A stretch of DNA of 64,000 nt, taken from NCBI RefSeq assembly GCF_030811215.1, contig NZ_JAUSQM010000001.1, forward strand, positions 682,001 through 746,000. The letters are read 5' to 3'. Position 1 is the first letter of the stretch; the number at the start of each line of letters is the position of its first letter. The notes beneath the pieces are model-generated. The model saw only the letters and a list, made by a program, of their open reading frames with translations, was not told the origin of the DNA and searched no databases. Positions 1 through 8,091 of the stretch are shown piece by piece. Source of the stretch: Nocardioides massiliensis (GTDB lineage: Bacteria; Actinomycetota; Actinomycetes; Propionibacteriales; Nocardioidaceae). The position numbers and the translations under genes were made by a program.

Positions 1-1
1 G

Positions 2-352
2 CACGATCTGACGTTCGCTCGTTATGAGGTGCTGCGGCTGCTCGCCTTCTCCTCGCGCCAGGAGCTGCCGATGGCCCGGGTGGGCTCCCTGCTGCAGGTC
101 CACCCCGCCAGCGTCACCAGCGCCGTGACCCGGCTCGAGGCCCAGGGGTTCGTCACGCGCACCCGCGGCGAGGAGGACCGGCGCCTCGTCCTGGCCGCCA
201 TCACCCCCGCCGGACGCGAGGTCGTCGAGAAGGCCACGGTGGGCCTCAACGAGACCGTCTTCGCCCAGCCCGGCCTCGCGGCCGCCGAGGTCGACGCGCT
301 CACCGCCGCGCTGACCCGGCTGCGCGCCGCGGCCGGCGACCCCGTCAACTGA
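2..352 (+). CDS. MarR-family transcriptional regulator, C-terminal part
   Basis: The frame is already open at the window edge, so the N-terminus is missing; 116 residues are visible. It has the MarR winged helix: a recognition-helix region (VHPASVTSAVTRLEAQGF) followed by a wing containing the EEDRR motif and the ITPAGRE stretch typical of the family, then a C-terminal dimerisation helix. MarR proteins are small dimeric repressors that usually respond to aromatic or acyl-type ligands. It lies directly upstream of icmF in the same direction. Two GACGTCAAA repeats before icmF are candidate binding sites, which suggests but does not prove that it controls the mutase. Confidence 0.88.
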   Translation, partial: HDLTFARYEVLRLLAFSSRQELPMARVGSLLQVHPASVTSAVTRLEAQGFVTRTRGEEDRRLVLAAITPAGREVVEKATVGLNETVFAQPGLAAAEVDALTAALTRLRAAAGDPVN

Positions 353-365
353 CCCCGCCCCCGCA

Positions 366-424
366 CACTCCCCTACGTGAGCGTCCCCGCCACGCTCGTG
401 TGGCGACGCTCACGTAGGGGAGTG
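366..424. terminator. Long perfect hairpin between marR and icmF
   Basis: Two 20-base arms (366-385 and 405-424) are perfectly complementary. The 19-base loop contains a further GCCAC/GTGGC pairing (389-393 with 400-404), so the hairpin is nearly continuous. It begins 14 bases after the marR stop. There is no T tract, as is usual for actinobacterial terminators. It may end marR transcription or be a dispersed intergenic palindrome; similar long hairpins follow icmF and hppA. Confidence 0.6.
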
Positions 425-468
425 ACGCTTCACAAGGCGGGGCGAGAGGCGTATTCTGAAATTGATTG

Positions 469-492
469 GACGTCAAACTATCTGACGTCAAA
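469..492 (+). promoter_or_regulatory. Twin GACGTCAAA repeats upstream of icmF (candidate operator)
   Basis: GACGTCAAA occurs at 469-477 and again at 484-492, a 15-base period, with each copy containing the palindrome GACGTC. The second copy ends 22 bases before the icmF ATG. Position and local lower GC suggest a promoter/operator, plausibly for the MarR protein encoded just upstream. That assignment is inference. Confidence 0.4.
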
Positions 493-514
493 GCAACTTC
501 GCGGAAGGCCACCC

Positions 515-3500
515 ATGAGCTCGCTGCACGTCCCCACGCACCCGGTCCGCCTGGTCACCGCCTCGAGCCTGTTCGACGGCCACGACGCCTCGATCAACAT
601 CATGCGGCGGATCTTCCAGAGCCAGGGCTGCGAGGTCATCCACCTCGGGCACAACCGCTCGGTGCAGGAGGTCGTCGACGCCGCGATCGAGGAGGACGCC
701 AACGGGGTCGCCGTGTCGTCCTACCAGGGCGGGCACGTCGAGTACTTCGAGTACCTCGTCGAGTCCCTGCGGGCGCAGGGCGCCGGGCACATCCGCGTCG
801 TGGGCGGGGGCGGCGGCGTGATCGTGCACGAGGAGATCGACCGGCTGCGCAAGGCGGGCGTCACCATCTTCTCCCCCGAGGACGGCCAGCGCATGGGTCT
901 GCCGGGGATGATCAACTCGGTCGTCGCCGACCTCGACTACGACGTCCTCGACGGGCGTACGCCGAGCGCCGAGCAGGTCCTCGCCGGCGAGCGTACGGCG
1001 ATCGCGCGTGCGCTCAGCGCCGCCGAGCAGGGCCGCCTGGACCCGGCGTTGCAGGCAGCGCTCAGCGACGCCGCCGCGCGGCACACCGTGCCGGTCCTCG
1101 GCATCACCGGCACGGGCGGGTCGGGCAAGTCGTCGCTCACCGACGAGCTGGTGCGCCGCTTCCGCGTCGACCAGCAGGACAAGCTGCGCATCGCCGTGGT
1201 CGCGGTCGACCCCACCCGCCGCAAGGGTGGCGGCGCCCTGCTGGGTGACCGGATCCGGATGAACGCGCTCGACGGCGACCGGGTCTACTTCCGCAGCGTC
1301 GCCACGCGCGGAGCGCACGAGATCCCCGCGCAGCTCACCGACGTGATCACCGTGCTCAAGGCCTCCGGCTTCGACCTCGTGGTCGTCGAGACCCCGGGCA
1401 TCGGCCAGGGTGACGCGGCGATCGTGCCGTTCGTCGACACCTCGCTCTATGTCATGACGCCGGAGTACGGCGCCTCGTCGCAGCTGGAGAAGATCGACAT
1501 GCTCGACTTCGCCGACGTCGTGGCGATCAACAAGTTCGAGCGCCGCGGCGCCAAGGACGCCCTGCGCGACGTCGGTCGCCAGCTCGTCCGCAACCGCGAG
1601 GCGTTCGGCCAACAGCCCGAAGACATGCCCGTCTTCGGCACCTCCGCCGCGACCTTCAACGACGACGGCGTCACCGCACTCTTCGGGCACCTGCGCGGCC
1701 TGCTCACCCAGCACGGCCTCGGGCTCGACGACGGGGCCCTGACGCCGGTCGACGTACGCCACTCCTCGGGCATCCGGCAGGTCGTCCCGCCGGAGCGGGT
1801 GCGCTACCTGTCGGAGATCACCGAGACGGTCCGCGGCTACCACGCCCGCACCGAGGAGCTGGTGGCCGCGGCGCGGCGCGTGCAACGGCTGCGGGCGGTG
1901 GCCGAGGAGCTCCGTGGCCTCGATACACCCGCCTCCTCCGTCGGCGGGCACTCGACCACCCAGCAACCCGCCTCCTCCGTCGGCGGGCACTCGACCACCC
2001 AGCAACCCGCCTCCTCCGTCGGCGGGCACTCGACCAACGAGGTGGAGACCCTCCTCGAGCGTGCCGAGCGCGAGCTCGACGTCGAGGTCGCCGACGCGCT
2101 CGCGGAGTGGCCCGCGGTCGTCGCGTCGTACTCCGGCGACGAGCAGGTCGTGCGTGTGCGCGACAAGGAGCTCGTCACCCAGCTGACGCGTGAGTCGCTG
2201 TCGGGCAACAAGATCCCGCGCGTCGCGCTCCCCCGCTTCGAGGACCACGGCGAGCTCGTGCGCTTCTGGCGCCGCGAGAACCTCCCCGGCAAGTTCCCCT
2301 TCACCGGTGGCGTGTTCCCGTTCAAGCGCGACAACGAGGACCCGGCACGGATGTTCGCCGGCGAGGGCGACCCGTTCCGTACCAACCGCCGCTTCAAGCT
2401 GCTGTCCGAGGGCCAGCCGGCGACGCGGCTCTCCACCGCGTTCGACTCCGTCACGCTCTACGGTCGCGACCCCGACGAGCGCCCCGACATCTACGGCAAG
2501 GTCGGCACCTCCGGCGTCTCCGTCGCCACCCTCGACGACATGAAGGCGTTGTACGACGGCTTCGACCTCGTCGCCCCCACGACCAGCGTGTCCATGACGA
2601 TCAACGGTCCGGCTCCGACGGTGCTGGCGTTCTTCCTCAACACCGTCATCGACCAGCAGGTCGACGCCTTCACCGAGCGCGAGGGCCGCGAGCCGTCGGA
2701 GGAGGAGCGCGCGATCCTGGCCGCCCACGCGGTGTCGCAGGTGCGTGGCACGGTGCAGGCCGACATCCTGAAGGAGGACCAGGGTCAGAACACCTGCCTG
2801 TTCTCCACCGAGTTCTCGCTGCGCTGCATGGCCGACATCCAGGAGTGGTTCATCGAGAACGGGGTGCGCAACTTCTACTCCGTGTCCATCTCCGGCTACC
2901 ACATCGCCGAGGCCGGGGCGAACCCCATCAGCCAGCTGGCCTTCACCCTCGCCAACGGCTTCACCTACGTCGAGGCCTACCTCGCGCGCGGCATGGACAT
3001 CGACGACTTCGCGCCGAACCTGTCGTTCTTCTTCTCCAACGGCATGGACCCCGAGTACTCCGTCATCGGCCGGGTCGCGCGCCGTATCTGGGCCATCACG
3101 ATGAAGGAGAAGTACGGCGCCAACGAGCGCTCGCAGAAGCTGAAGTACCACGTCCAGACGTCGGGTCGCTCGCTGCACGCGCAGGAGATGGCGTTCAACG
3201 ACATCCGCACCACCCTGCAGGCGCTGATCGCGCTCTACGACAACGCCAACAGCCTGCACACCAACGCCTACGACGAGGCCGTCACGACCCCGACGGAGGA
3301 GTCGGTGCGCCGCGCGCTGGCCATCCAGCTGATCATCAACCGCGAGTGGGGCCTCGCGATGAACGAGAACCCGCTCCAGGGCGCGTTCATCATCGACGAG
3401 CTCACCGACCTGGTCGAGGCGGCCGTGCTCGCGGAGTTCGACCGGATCAGCGAGCGCGGCGGCGTGCTGGGTGCGATGGAGACCGGCTACCAGCGTGGCC

Positions 3501-3847
3501 GGATCCAGGACGAGTCGATGCTCTACGAGCACCGCAAGCACGACGGCTCACTGCCGATCATCGGCGTCAACACCTTCCGTAACCCGGGTTCCGACGAGGG
3601 CACCCCTGTGAAGGTGGAGCTCGCGCGGGCCACCGACGCCGAGAAGGAGTCGCAGCTGCGCCGGGTCCGGGAGTACGCCGAGACCCACCGCGACGAGGCC
3701 ACCGAGGCACTCGCCCGCCTGAAGGAGGCAGCCGCCTCGGGCGAGAACGTCTTCGCGGTCCTCATGGAGGCGGCGCGGGTCTGCACGCTCGGTCAGGTCA
3801 CCGAGGCGTTCTTCGAGGTCGGGGGACAGTACCGGCGCAACGTCTGA
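515..3847 (+). CDS. icmF: Fused isobutyryl-CoA mutase (B12 domain, MeaB-like G domain, mutase barrel)
   Basis: IcmF interconverts isobutyryl-CoA and n-butyryl-CoA (and related acyl-CoAs) using adenosylcobalamin. The ATG at 515 is chosen because the next residues start the B12-binding domain; an upstream in-frame start at 377 would lie inside the hairpin. The product has 1110 residues. It has a cobalamin-binding region with DGHDASIN near residue 25, a MeaB-like GTPase chaperone with Walker A GTGGSGKSS near residue 200, VDPTRRKGGGALLGDR and NKFERRGAKD. A linker follows, then the mutase domain with TTSVSMTINGPAPT near residue 690 and GYHIAEAGANPISQ. Residues 472-507 of the linker are a 13-residue tandem repeat that looks like inserted repeat DNA (see the repeat at 1928). 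The marR-icmF order suggests local control. Confidence 0.95.
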   Translation: MSSLHVPTHPVRLVTASSLFDGHDASINIMRRIFQSQGCEVIHLGHNRSVQEVVDAAIEEDANGVAVSSYQGGHVEYFEYLVESLRAQGAGHIRVVGGGGGVIVHEEIDRLRKAGVTIFSPEDGQRMGLPGMINSVVADLDYDVLDGRTPSAEQVLAGERTAIARALSAAEQGRLDPALQAALSDAAARHTVPVLGITGTGGSGKSSLTDELVRRFRVDQQDKLRIAVVAVDPTRRKGGGALLGDRIRMNALDGDRVYFRSVATRGAHEIPAQLTDVITVLKASGFDLVVVETPGIGQGDAAIVPFVDTSLYVMTPEYGASSQLEKIDMLDFADVVAINKFERRGAKDALRDVGRQLVRNREAFGQQPEDMPVFGTSAATFNDDGVTALFGHLRGLLTQHGLGLDDGALTPVDVRHSSGIRQVVPPERVRYLSEITETVRGYHARTEELVAAARRVQRLRAVAEELRGLDTPASSVGGHSTTQQPASSVGGHSTTQQPASSVGGHSTNEVETLLERAERELDVEVADALAEWPAVVASYSGDEQVVRVRDKELVTQLTRESLSGNKIPRVALPRFEDHGELVRFWRRENLPGKFPFTGGVFPFKRDNEDPARMFAGEGDPFRTNRRFKLLSEGQPATRLSTAFDSVTLYGRDPDERPDIYGKVGTSGVSVATLDDMKALYDGFDLVAPTTSVSMTINGPAPTVLAFFLNTVIDQQVDAFTEREGREPSEEERAILAAHAVSQVRGTVQADILKEDQGQNTCLFSTEFSLRCMADIQEWFIENGVRNFYSVSISGYHIAEAGANPISQLAFTLANGFTYVEAYLARGMDIDDFAPNLSFFFSNGMDPEYSVIGRVARRIWAITMKEKYGANERSQKLKYHVQTSGRSLHAQEMAFNDIRTTLQALIALYDNANSLHTNAYDEAVTTPTEESVRRALAIQLIINREWGLAMNENPLQGAFIIDELTDLVEAAVLAEFDRISERGGVLGAMETGYQRGRIQDESMLYEHRKHDGSLPIIGVNTFRNPGSDEGTPVKVELARATDAEKESQLRRVREYAETHRDEATEALARLKEAAASGENVFAVLMEAARVCTLGQVTEAFFEVGGQYRRNV
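1928..2036 (+). repeat. 39-bp tandem repeat inside icmF (2.8 copies)
   Basis: Units start at 1928, 1967 and 2006; the first two are identical and the third lacks its end. Each unit begins with a hairpin (CCCGCC, 9-base loop, GGCGGG) and continues into CACTCGACCACC. The sequence just before, CCTCGATACA, and the CTCGACC end resemble dispersed REP-type repeats of actinobacteria. Because 39 is a multiple of three, it adds PASSVGGHSTTQQ units without breaking the frame. Confidence 0.85.
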
Positions 3848-3910
3848 CCCCCCGGACGTCATACGCCTGTGGAGCTATAGCCCCGCGGGCGTATGACGTC
3901 CCACGGGGTC
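3846..3910. terminator. Hairpin after icmF
   Basis: GACGTCATACGCC (3855-3867) pairs perfectly with 3888-3900, and the flanking GACCCC (3846-3851) pairs with GGGGTC (3905-3910). It overlaps the icmF stop codon and precedes the next ATG by 28 bases, so a terminator role for icmF is likely. Confidence 0.6.
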
Positions 3911-3938
3911 CGGCGGCGGCGTCGGGGATGATGGCAGC

Positions 3939-4625
3939 ATGAACCGCCCCGTCCGCCTCCTGCTCCTGCGCCACGGCCAGACACACAGCAACGTGACCGG
4001 TGCGCTCGACACCGGCGAGCCCGGCCACGACCTCACCGACCTCGGCAAGGCCCAGGCCGCGGCCGCCGTGCGGGCCCTCGCCGACCAGGACCTGACCGGC
4101 CTGCACGTCTCCCGGCTGGTGCGGACGCACCAGACCGCGCAGCCCCTGGCGACCGCGCGGTCGCTCGACCCTGCGGTCACCGGCGGGCTCGAGGAGATCC
4201 GGGCCGGCGAGTTCGAGATGCGCAACGACCACGACGCCGTGGCCGGCTACATCGGCACCGTGGGTGCGTGGATCTCCGACGACCTCGACCACCGGATGCC
4301 CGGCGGGGAGAACGGCCACGAGTTCCTGAGCAGGTACGACGCCGCCGTCGAGCGGATCGTCACGGGCGCGTGGGAACGCGCCACGCGCACCGTGCTGCTG
4401 GTCAGCCACGGCGCGGCGATCCGCACCTGGGTCTCGCGGCGCGTCGACGGGGCGGAGGACCACCCCGAGGCCCGCGAGCGACTGGAGAACACCGGGCTGA
4501 TCACCGTCGAGGGCGACCCCGCGACCGGGTGGAAGCTGCTCGACTGGCACTCCGAGCCGATCGGCGGGCGCTTCCTCGAGGACGAGGCGGCGCCGGACCC
4601 CACGGCCCTGCCCGCCGACGACTAG
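3939..4625 (+). CDS. Histidine phosphatase family protein
   Basis: This is a 228-residue member of the phosphoglycerate-mutase-like superfamily. The catalytic RHG motif is in LLLLRHGQTHSN near residues 7-18, and the second catalytic histidine is in LLVSHGAAIRTW near residue 155. These enzymes transfer phosphate through a phosphohistidine; the substrate cannot be told from sequence. There is no signal peptide, so it should be cytosolic. It begins 28 bases after the icmF hairpin and is followed 21 bases later by a thioesterase gene, so the downstream genes may form one transcript with it. Confidence 0.88.
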   Translation: MNRPVRLLLLRHGQTHSNVTGALDTGEPGHDLTDLGKAQAAAAVRALADQDLTGLHVSRLVRTHQTAQPLATARSLDPAVTGGLEEIRAGEFEMRNDHDAVAGYIGTVGAWISDDLDHRMPGGENGHEFLSRYDAAVERIVTGAWERATRTVLLVSHGAAIRTWVSRRVDGAEDHPEARERLENTGLITVEGDPATGWKLLDWHSEPIGGRFLEDEAAPDPTALPADD

Positions 4626-4646
4626 CGGCGACTAGGGTCGACGCTC

Positions 4647-5144
4647 ATGAGCACGCACCCGTCCTACGCAGACCTCGCCAGCCTCCCTGCCTACGCCGAG
4701 CAGCCGGTCCCGACCCCGTTCGAGGATGCCAACGGCTACCTCAACGTGCGCCACTACCTCGGCATCGGCAGCGAGGGACTCGACGACTCCCTCGACGAGC
4801 TCGGGATCGCGTGGAACTGGCCGGTCAAGGAGGGGCGGGCCTGCCTGTCGGCCGAGCACCACATCACCTACCTCCACGGGCTGCGCACCGGTGACCGGAT
4901 GTCGGTGCGGGTCCGGCTGCTCGGTCGCGCCGAGCGCGCCGCCCACACGGTGATCTACGTCCTCGACGACACCCACGAACGGCTGGCCTGCGTGATCGAG
5001 GAGATCTTCCTCCACGTCCTGGTCGAGGAGCGCAAGACGGCACCCTGGCCCGCCGACGTGGCAGCGGCGATGGACGCGCGCATCGCCGAGCACGCCCAGC
5101 TCCCGTGGCAGCCGGCGCTGTCCGGCGCGCTCGCGCTGCGGTGA
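4647..5144 (+). CDS. Acyl-CoA thioesterase-like hotdog protein
   Basis: The 165-residue protein has the sequence pattern of the 4HBT/YbgC hotdog family: DANGYLNVRHYLGIGSEG near residues 28-45, where the catalytic Asp or Asn usually lies, then a central helix and the strand EEIFLHVLVEER near residue 115. Such proteins hydrolyse acyl-CoA thioesters. It could serve acyl-CoA metabolism alongside IcmF, but the real substrate is unknown. The stop is only 13 bases before the next start, suggesting co-transcription. Confidence 0.75.
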   Translation: MSTHPSYADLASLPAYAEQPVPTPFEDANGYLNVRHYLGIGSEGLDDSLDELGIAWNWPVKEGRACLSAEHHITYLHGLRTGDRMSVRVRLLGRAERAAHTVIYVLDDTHERLACVIEEIFLHVLVEERKTAPWPADVAAAMDARIAEHAQLPWQPALSGALALR

Positions 5145-5157
5145 CCTCGCCCGTCCC

Positions 5158-5916
5158 GTGACGACCTGGGCCGACGACCTCGGGCACCCGTACGCCGGCC
5201 CGTCCCCGGCCACGCGGGTGGTGTCCTTGGTCCCGTCGCTGACGGAGACCCTCGCCGCCGTACGCCCGGAGGCGGTGGTGGGGGCGACGCAGTGGTGCAC
5301 CCACCCCGCCGACCTCGACGTCGTCCGCGTGCGCGGGACGAAGAACCCCGACCTCGCGGCGATCCGCGACCTCGCCCCCGACATCGTGGTCGCCAACAAG
5401 GAGGAGAACCGCGAGCTGGACGTCACGCGGCTGCGGGACTCCGGTGTCCGGGTCTGGGTCACCGAGATCGACACCGTGCCTGACGCGACGGCCTCGATCG
5501 GGCGCCTGCTCGGCGCCCTCGGCTGGGCGCGTCCGGCGTGGCTCGACGAGGTCGAGGAGCGGTGGTGCGGCCCCCTCCCGCCCGTGACCGCCCGCGTCGC
5601 CGTCCCGATCTGGCGCGATCCCTGGATGGTCGTCGGTGGTGACACGTTCACCTCCGATCTGCTGCGCCGCATGGGCTGGGAGAACGTCTTCGCCGATGTC
5701 GCGCGCTATCCCACCCTCACGCCGGCCGACATCGAGGCCCGTCGGCCGGACCTGGTCCTGCTCCCCGACGAGCCCTACGTCTTCAGCGCCGACGACGGCC
5801 CGGAGGCCTTCGCAACGCCGACGCGATTGGTGAGCGGCCGCCTGCTGACCTGGTACGGACCCTCGCTCCTCGAGCAGATCGACACTCCCCGCACCGACGG
5901 GACCCCGGATCGTTAG
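5158..5916 (+). CDS. Helical-backbone metal receptor, BtuF-like, without signal peptide
   Basis: The 252-residue protein starts at a GTG, 13 bases after the thioesterase. It resembles the BtuF/FhuD-type binding fold: RVVSLVPSLTETLAAV near residues 19-34, then VVGATQWCTHPADLD and NPDLAAIRDLAPDIVVANKEE, with a long connecting helix between two lobes. Relatives are periplasmic binding proteins for cobalamin or metal chelates. This one has no signal peptide or lipobox, and no ABC transporter gene is nearby, so an intracellular binding role is more likely. Its proximity to the B12-dependent icmF is suggestive only. Confidence 0.75.
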   Translation: MTTWADDLGHPYAGPSPATRVVSLVPSLTETLAAVRPEAVVGATQWCTHPADLDVVRVRGTKNPDLAAIRDLAPDIVVANKEENRELDVTRLRDSGVRVWVTEIDTVPDATASIGRLLGALGWARPAWLDEVEERWCGPLPPVTARVAVPIWRDPWMVVGGDTFTSDLLRRMGWENVFADVARYPTLTPADIEARRPDLVLLPDEPYVFSADDGPEAFATPTRLVSGRLLTWYGPSLLEQIDTPRTDGTPDR

Positions 5917-5975
5917 TCTTCGCATCGACCCCCGGCACGGAGCCCGGGGCCCGGAGCGGCACGGAGGCGGCAAGG

Positions 5976-8087
5976 GTGGAGATTCTCGGGGGTCGCGGGA
6001 TCCGCCCGTCCGACGCCGTCACCGCCGCCGGCCTGCTGCTGCTCACCGTGCTCGTGTTCCTCGACCTGCTCACCGGGGTCTTCCTCAGCGGCACCTACGC
6101 CGCCGGCGCGGTCGTCACGGCCACGGCAGCTCCCCCGCGCCGTACGGCGATCGTGGCTGTGCTGGCCGTGGTCATCGGGGGCAGCTCGGGGCTGTGGCAC
6201 GACACCTTCGGCACCGAGGACTGGGTGCTGCGCGTGGTCGCCAACGTCATCATCGCGAGCACCGCGGTGAGTGTCTCCGCAGTCGGTCACGACCTGCGCA
6301 ACCGGCTGCTGAGCATGACCACGATGATCCAGGAGCTGATCGACTCGCTCGCCGGCGAGCTGATCGGCGCGAGGACCGTCAAGGCGGTCAGCCAGGCGTT
6401 CGTGGGCAAGGCCGCGGAGACCATCGGTGCCGACCAGATCCGGGTGCACATCCTCGACCAGGACAAGGCGCTGCGCCCGCTTGCGTGGTACGGCAAGGAG
6501 CCCACGCTCGAGGTCGTCCCCGGCTCCGACCACCCCAAGGCGCAGGTCGCAGCGACCGGGATCCCGCTGCACGTGCGCGACGATGAGAAGCTGCGGACTC
6601 ACTTCCCCGACCTCGTGCAGCGCTCCGACGGCCGCGTGCGCGGCCGCCGGTCCGTCCACGTGCTGCCGCTCATGAAGGCGGGTGTCGTGGAGGGCGTGCT
6701 GACGATGTCCTTCCCCCCGGGTGCCGGTGTGCCCCGGTCGCAGGACGCGTTCTTGCTCTCGATCTCCGGAGCACTCGGCGAGGCCCTGCACCGCGCCGCC
6801 GAGCTCGAGCGCGAGGACCTCGCCGGCCACCGCATGCAGCTGCTGCACGAGGCCTCCGCCACCCTCACCCGCAGCCTCGACGTCAACACCACCGTCGAAG
6901 AGGTCGTCCGTCTACTCGTCCCACGGTTCGCGGACTGGTGCGCGGTGACCCTCGAGCGCGACCAGGCGCTCGAGGTGGTCGCCCTGCGCCACTCCGACCC
7001 CGCGCGCACCCGGTGGGGCAACGACCTCGTCGACGCCGTCCTCCGTCCCGACGCCGACGCGCCGTTCGGCGTGCGCGGCGTCATGGCGACGGGTCGCAGC
7101 GAGCTGTTCCCCTTCATCCCCGCCGAGCTGCTGCGCACCGCCGCGACCAGCCGGGATCACCTGCGCCTGCTGCAGCAGTTCGGGATGCGCAGCGCGATGG
7201 TGGTGCCCCTGATCGGCCGGGCCGGCGTCATCGGCGCGGTCACCCTCGTGCAGGCCGAGTCCGGACGCACGTACGCCGCCGAGGACGTGGCGTTTCTCGA
7301 CCAGCTCGCCGCGCTGGCGGCGCGGGCGCTCGAGACCGCGGTGACCTTCCAGGACCAGTCCGAACGCCTCGCCAGCATGACCGAGGTCGCGGAGGCGGCG
7401 CAGGAGGCCATCTTGGCCACGCCGCCGGAGCGGGTCGGACCCCTGCGCCTGGCCGCCCGCTACCGGGGCGCCGCTGCCGCCGCGCAGATCGGTGGCGACC
7501 TGTTCGAGGTCGTCAGCAGCGCCGAACGCACCCGCCTGCTCATCGGCGACGTCCGGGGCAAGGGCCTCAACGCCGTGCGCACCGCCACGATCGTGCGCGG
7601 CGAGTTCCGCGCCGCGGCGACCGATGCGGTCGACCTCGCCCAGCTCGCGCGCGAGATCGACCGCGGCATGCGCCCCTACCTCGCCAGCACCGAGGACTTC
7701 GTCACCGCCTGCCTCGTGGAGATCACCCACGACGGTTCCTTCAGCGCGGTCTCGTGCGGCCACCCGGCCCCGGTGGTGCTGTCCCAGGGCCGCGCGAGCG
7801 AGCTCGTCTTGGACTACGACCCCCCGCTGGGGCTGGGTGTCGACCCGACGATCGCCCACGGCCGGCTCGCGGCGTACGACCGGCTGGTGATGTTCACCGA
7901 CGGTCTGATCGAGGCCCGGACACCGACCCGGGCGTTCGTGGACCCGCACCAGGTCCTGGCCGCGATGGGGGCTGCCCCCTTCGCCGACGCACTGGACGCC
8001 GGGTTCGCCTCGCTGCAGACCCAGACCGAGGGCACCCTCGACGACGACCTCGCGATGCTGATCGCGGAGTACGCGCCGCAGGACTGA
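5976..8087 (+). CDS. Membrane GAF-domain SpoIIE-type PP2C phosphatase
   Basis: The 703-residue protein starts at a GTG. Residues about 15-105 contain three or four hydrophobic helices. Two GAF-like regions follow, roughly 115-275 and 285-455. The C-terminal SpoIIE/PP2C domain (about 475-700) has GGDLFEV and GDVRGKGL, which supply metal-binding aspartates. Such enzymes dephosphorylate anti-sigma factor antagonists (STAS proteins) in partner switching. A single STAS protein is encoded at 34642-34980, but nothing ties the two together. The GAF domains suggest a sensed ligand, not identifiable here. Confidence 0.9.
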   Translation: MEILGGRGIRPSDAVTAAGLLLLTVLVFLDLLTGVFLSGTYAAGAVVTATAAPPRRTAIVAVLAVVIGGSSGLWHDTFGTEDWVLRVVANVIIASTAVSVSAVGHDLRNRLLSMTTMIQELIDSLAGELIGARTVKAVSQAFVGKAAETIGADQIRVHILDQDKALRPLAWYGKEPTLEVVPGSDHPKAQVAATGIPLHVRDDEKLRTHFPDLVQRSDGRVRGRRSVHVLPLMKAGVVEGVLTMSFPPGAGVPRSQDAFLLSISGALGEALHRAAELEREDLAGHRMQLLHEASATLTRSLDVNTTVEEVVRLLVPRFADWCAVTLERDQALEVVALRHSDPARTRWGNDLVDAVLRPDADAPFGVRGVMATGRSELFPFIPAELLRTAATSRDHLRLLQQFGMRSAMVVPLIGRAGVIGAVTLVQAESGRTYAAEDVAFLDQLAALAARALETAVTFQDQSERLASMTEVAEAAQEAILATPPERVGPLRLAARYRGAAAAAQIGGDLFEVVSSAERTRLLIGDVRGKGLNAVRTATIVRGEFRAAATDAVDLAQLAREIDRGMRPYLASTEDFVTACLVEITHDGSFSAVSCGHPAPVVLSQGRASELVLDYDPPLGLGVDPTIAHGRLAAYDRLVMFTDGLIEARTPTRAFVDPHQVLAAMGAAPFADALDAGFASLQTQTEGTLDDDLAMLIAEYAPQD

Positions 8088-8091
8088 CCGG

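Noticed and set aside
377-514. An upstream start for icmF
   Set aside because: It would begin inside the long hairpin and add 46 residues unrelated to the family. The ATG at 515 precedes the B12 domain directly.
1928-2036. CRISPR-like array
   Set aside because: Units are directly adjacent without unique spacers and lie inside a coding frame; no cas genes are present.
488-3541. A 1017-codon open frame on the minus strand
   Set aside because: It lies antisense to icmF, whose domains are certain. Long antisense frames are expected at this GC content, and its composition (Val, Arg, Leu, Glu) has no family features.
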